This document shows positions 5,278-7,543 of a stretch of 7,543 nt of DNA, in pieces. The notes under the pieces are model-generated. The model saw only the letters and a program-made list of their open reading frames with translations, searched no databases and was not told the DNA's origin. Origin of the DNA: an uncultured Lachnospiraceae bacterium (lineage in GTDB: Bacteria; Bacillota; Clostridia; Lachnospirales; Lachnospiraceae). The first letter of the stretch is position 1, and the number at the start of each line of letters is the position of its first letter. The stretch is from assembly GCA_902797785.1 (NCBI GenBank), contig CADBUD010000311.1:1-7543 (forward strand). Direction: 5' to 3'. The translations under genes and the position numbers were made by a program.

Positions 5278-6783
5278 CTATTCTCCCTCTACTGATTCGA
5301 TACTTTCAGATGCACTGTCATCTGATTCCAAATCTCCTTCTTTGCTGTCTTCTAATTCAGAATCATCCAAGGTGCTGTCATCTAATTCAGCATCATCAAA
5401 GGTGCTGTCATCCAGCTCAGAATCATCAAAGGTACTATCATCCAGCTCAGAATCATCAAAGGTACTGTCATCCAATTCGGAATCATCTGTGAGCGTTCCA
5501 TCTTCCTCCGATGAATCTATGGCGCTGTCATCTCCCTCTGAATCTGTTTCCGGAACATTCGCCTGGGATGCATTTGTCGTCACTGCCATTCCTTCCTGCA
5601 GGGCATCACTTGGCCACGCAATATAATCCTCCGGTGAAAGTCCTTCCACAATCACATAGGTTTCAAAGTCCTCATCATATTCTCCCAACGTGACCTTGCG
5701 CTTTTGCAGCTTTTCATTTTCATCCTTGGCCCAGACATAGTCTGCACCGCCTTCCTTGAACAGATACCCTTCGTAGAGAGCCATCTTGATTTCCTGATCA
5801 GATCCTGCATCTCCCATCTCAATATACACATGCTGTCCCATCATTAATCCATCCACTGAATCCAATTCTACATAGAAAGGATAATTGGTGCTTCCGGAAG
5901 CTCCTCCCCCGTCATAGTAATAATCACTTTGCGAGTTTTCTTCGGTGTGATCGGTGTCAATGCTGTCAATTGTTCCCTTCCAGGTAATGCTGCTGTCTAC
6001 CCTGGAATAGACTGTAACGGCATCCCCTTCCGACAAGTTCCGCACGTTCTGTTCATTGACCGTTCCTTTGATTCGATAATTTCCCACTGCCATAATGGTG
6101 ATAAAACCGGAATCTGTCTGCTGATCGTCTGTGGAATTGCTGTCATTAATCGTCTTTACAATTCCATCTATTTCACTCTTCACCTTATTGTCATTGATTG
6201 TTTTTTCAATATCCTTTATTTCAAGCTTTTTGCTTTTGATATCATATTCATTCTTTTTTATTGTGGTCTGAAGCTGAAGAATCTGATATTCATATTGAAA
6301 TTTATCCTCTGCCTTTACCTTCTGCATTTCTTTATTGATCTGTTCGACCTGTTTGACTGAGGAATCATTTTCGCTCTGCAGCTGTTCTACCTCCAGCTCC
6401 TTTTCAGACTTGCTAAGCTTCAAGGAATCTGTATCGTAGGTAAAAAGGACATCGCCTTCCTTCACGATATCGCCGACTTTTACCTTCAGCTCATCGACCT
6501 CCATTTCTCCATCCTTTTCCACTGTAACGCTTTTCTGTGTTTCCACAATACCGCTGTATCGATTCGCGGCTCCGCTGATATTTCCTGTACCAGTGAGTTC
6601 TCCAACATTCGTCACAAATACTTTGATCGAATCGTCTGGTCCCTGATTCGGTTTCCAGATATAGAATACTGCTGCCGCAATGATTCCTGCTAAAATCAGG
6701 ATCCCGATAATCATTCCAATCATTTTTCCCTTGTTTTTTTTCTCTTCTACTGGTAAATATACACTTTCATTATTCTGGCTCAT
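5278..6783 (-). CDS. HlyD/MacA-like membrane-anchored adaptor (adaptor A) with a repetitive acidic C-terminal tail
   Basis: This is a 501-residue accessory protein of the ABC exporter. Order: short cytosolic N terminus, anchor helix (about 19-42), first sandwich half (about 78-118, with VDELKVKVGDIVKEGDVLF), an uninterrupted coiled-coil hairpin (about 119-200), second sandwich half (201-233, with SEIDGIVKTI), beta-barrel (about 234-322, with IKGTVNEQNVRNLSEGD) and membrane-proximal domain (about 330-402). Residues 411-501 form an extra tail with 43 Asp/Glu in 91 residues, rich in Ser, built on a repeated ten-residue unit DDSTFDDSEL. There is no LPXTG or other wall-sorting signal. The start has AGGGAGG 5 nt upstream (6789-6795), and this site is inside the 3' end of ispF, which the gene overlaps by 14 nt. 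It is a paralogue of adaptor B but with an ordinary hairpin, so it may be the core adaptor. In B. subtilis the analogous protein is YknX; orthology is not claimed. Confidence 0.9.
   Translation of the reverse strand: MSQNNESVYLPVEEKKNKGKMIGMIIGILILAGIIAAAVFYIWKPNQGPDDSIKVFVTNVGELTGTGNISGAANRYSGIVETQKSVTVEKDGEMEVDELKVKVGDIVKEGDVLFTYDTDSLKLSKSEKELEVEQLQSENDSSVKQVEQINKEMQKVKAEDKFQYEYQILQLQTTIKKNEYDIKSKKLEIKDIEKTINDNKVKSEIDGIVKTINDSNSTDDQQTDSGFITIMAVGNYRIKGTVNEQNVRNLSEGDAVTVYSRVDSSITWKGTIDSIDTDHTEENSQSDYYYDGGGASGSTNYPFYVELDSVDGLMMGQHVYIEMGDAGSDQEIKMALYEGYLFKEGGADYVWAKDENEKLQKRKVTLGEYDEDFETYVIVEGLSPEDYIAWPSDALQEGMAVTTNASQANVPETDSEGDDSAIDSSEEDGTLTDDSELDDSTFDDSELDDSTFDDSELDDSTFDDAELDDSTLDDSELEDSKEGDLESDDSASESIESVEGE
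5341..5487 (-). repeat. 30-bp tandem repeat in the adaptor A tail
   Basis: Full units lie at 5351-5380, 5381-5410, 5411-5440 and 5441-5470, with partial copies at 5341-5350 and 5471-5487. The two units at 5411 and 5441 differ at one base in 30 (5437 a, 5467 g); outer units are more diverged. Each unit codes for ten residues of the type DDSTFDDSEL. The pattern suggests recent in-frame expansion. Confidence 0.93.
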
Positions 6784-7273
6784 TTTTTCCTCCCTGTCCC
6801 TGCATTTGTTCTAACAAGCAGACCGCCTTTGCTGCAATTCCTTCCATTCTTCCTGTAAATCCCAGTCCTTCTTCTGTCGTCGCCTTAATATTGACTGCAG
6901 AGGGATCGAGCTTTAGATCCTCTGCAATATTTTTCTTCATCTGTTCCATGTATTCTTTCAGCTTTGGTCTCTGGGCAATCACAACACTGTCAATGTTTTC
7001 GATCCGATATCCAGCATCTGCGATCAGGCTTCCCGTCTTCGCTAAAAGGACTCTGCTGGAAATCCCCCGATATTCCTCATCTGTATCTGGAAAATGTGTC
7101 CCAATATCCGCAAGACCTGCCGCTCCAAGAAGAGCATCCATCACCGCATGCAGCAGGACATCTGCATCAGAATGACCTAACAATCCCAGTTCATACGGAA
7201 TCTCCACTCCGCCAATCACCAGCTTTCGCTCTGGGACCAGTTTATGTACATCATATCCGATTCCTACTCTCAT
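6770..7273 (-). CDS. ispF: 2-C-methyl-D-erythritol 2,4-cyclodiphosphate synthase
   Basis: IspF cyclises CDP-methylerythritol 2-phosphate to the 2,4-cyclodiphosphate with release of CMP, in the MEP pathway to IPP and DMAPP; it is a cytosolic trimer. The 167-residue product carries the metal ligands D8 and H10 in MRVGIGYDVH and H42 in LLHAVMDALLGA, the mobile-loop GHSDAD (33-38), GTHFPDTD (58-65), and the C-terminal KATTEEGLGFTGRMEG (130-145) that holds the cytidine and phosphate. The family is usually about 157-160 residues, and here the C terminus runs on as EQMQGQGGKNEPE, part of which is dictated by the ribosome binding site of adaptor A. ATG 7273 is chosen since GGAGG (7282-7286) lies 8 nt upstream and the protein then starts exactly at the family N terminus; a frame open to 7336 adds only charged residues. 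A weak -10-like TAAAAT (7337-7342) has no good -35, so the operon promoter is unresolved. Confidence 0.96.
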   Translation of the reverse strand: MRVGIGYDVHKLVPERKLVIGGVEIPYELGLLGHSDADVLLHAVMDALLGAAGLADIGTHFPDTDEEYRGISSRVLLAKTGSLIADAGYRIENIDSVVIAQRPKLKEYMEQMKKNIAEDLKLDPSAVNIKATTEEGLGFTGRMEGIAAKAVCLLEQMQGQGGKNEPE

Positions 7274-7281
7274 CTTTCTCT

Positions 7282-7286
7282 CCTCC
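7282..7286 (-). promoter_or_regulatory. ispF: Ribosome binding site that fixes the ispF start
   Basis: GGAGG on the minus strand, within GGAGGAGA, is 8 nt before ATG 7273-7271. The alternative ATG at 7288-7286 overlaps this site and has no strong site of its own; the further upstream frame to 7336 shows no family similarity. Confidence 0.8.
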
Positions 7287-7401
7287 ATTACTCTGTCATT
7301 TCCCTCTTCCTCCCGATTTTCTGTTACTTTTGTCACATTTTACTCAAAAAATATCCTGTGGAAGAATAAAGGGGAACCGTTATGCTTTTAGACCTTTACA
7401 T

Positions 7402-7431
7402 AAAAAAAACCTGTAAACTTCTGTTTACAGG
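7402..7431 (-). terminator. Intrinsic terminator of the tRNA-Met transcript
   Basis: On the minus strand a perfect 9-bp stem (cctgtaaac/gtttacagg, 7410-7418 with 7423-7431) with a 4-nt loop is followed by eight T (7402-7409). It begins 3 nt after the tRNA discriminator base, so it ends the tRNA transcript and isolates it from the ispF operon, which must have its own promoter in 7274-7401. Confidence 0.93.
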
Positions 7432-7434
7432 CAG

Positions 7435-7508
7435 TAGCGGAAGGGGGACTTGAACCCTCGACACTACGGGTATGAACCGTATGCTCTAGCCAGCTGAGCT
7501 ATTCCGCC
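7435..7508 (-). tRNA. tRNA-Met (anticodon CAT), elongator type
   Basis: On the minus strand the 74-nt sequence folds as a full cloverleaf: acceptor GGCGGAA with TTCCGCT (G1-U72 wobble), D arm GCTC/GAGC with a 9-nt loop, anticodon stem TACGG/CCGTA with loop TTCATAC (anticodon at 7472-7474), a 5-nt variable loop and T arm GAGGG/CCCCC with loop TTCAAGT. The T stem has one A-C mismatch at its second pair. The discriminator is A and the next bases are CTG, so CCA is not encoded and must be added by CCA-adding enzyme. The body matches elongator tRNA-Met rather than initiator (which lacks a 1-72 pair and has a GGG/CCC anticodon stem) or the CAT-anticodon tRNA-Ile2, though the last cannot be excluded fully without a modification-enzyme model. 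Confidence 0.93.
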
Positions 7509-7543
7509 ATATGGATGTGTTTCTTCAACACGCCCTGTCATTA

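Noticed and set aside
5281..5553. Serine-aspartate tail as a wall-anchored adhesin stalk
   Set aside because: No LPXTG motif, C-terminal helix or basic tail follows, and the upstream part is a clear export adaptor.
5342..5626. Plus-strand Ser-rich repetitive open frame (SSNSESSKVL units)
   Set aside because: It is the antisense of the adaptor A acidic repeat; Asp/Ser codons on one strand read as Ser-rich on the other. The minus frame has the domains and ribosome binding site.
7337..7342. -10-like TAAAAT on the minus strand ahead of ispF
   Set aside because: No acceptable -35 box at 16-18 nt and no extended -10, so a promoter is needed here but this one cannot be supported.
1..7543. CRISPR array, insertion sequence, prophage or toxin-antitoxin genes
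   Set aside because: No regular repeat-spacer pattern, transposase or phage-like protein was seen; the only tandem repeats are inside coding sequence.

Overview
The window looks like a chromosomal segment from a Clostridia-type Firmicute, most likely a Lachnospiraceae-like gut anaerobe. The support is moderate GC, strong AGGAGG-type ribosome binding sites, A/T-flanked intrinsic terminators, a DegV-family fatty-acid-binding protein, a tRNA gene without an encoded CCA end, and a two-adaptor MacB/YknXYZ-style ABC exporter. The taxonomic call is inference from these traits and not from a database match.

Layout. Positions 1-272 hold a structured, non-coding repeat-like element (about 53-167) and then a good SigA-type promoter (205-233) for a monocistronic plus-strand DegV/FakB-like gene (273-1151). 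A symmetrical hairpin with A and T tracts on its two sides (1172-1221) can end this transcript and also the operon converging from the right. From 7273 down to 1272 everything is on the minus strand in one tight cluster: ispF, HlyD-like adaptor A, an ABC ATPase, HlyD-like adaptor B, and a MacB/FtsX-type permease. Junctions are a 14-nt overlap, then gaps of 30, 14 and 68 nt, with no terminator between genes. To the right lie a perfect intrinsic terminator (7402-7431) and a minus-strand elongator-type tRNA-Met(CAT) (7435-7508).

How the genes work together. ATPase, permease and the two membrane-anchored adaptors should form one exporter of the MacAB/YknXYZ type: the ATPase drives a four-helix permease whose extracellular core domain meets an adaptor ring outside the membrane. 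The substrate cannot be read from sequence; relatives export peptides, toxins or antibiotics. ispF (isoprenoid precursor synthesis) is translationally interlocked with adaptor A but has no obvious functional tie to export.

Most unusual content. Every extracellular part of the exporter carries polyacidic low-complexity sequence. Adaptor A has a C-terminal Asp/Ser/Glu tail of about 90 residues built on a 10-residue (30-bp) tandem repeat. Adaptor B has WxDD/DDT repeats and further acidic linkers, and an apparent extra domain of about 110 residues inserted where the tip of the coiled-coil hairpin should be. The permease has an acidic insert in front of its second membrane helix. This points to a specialised, strongly anionic exporter and is the best candidate here for an undescribed system.
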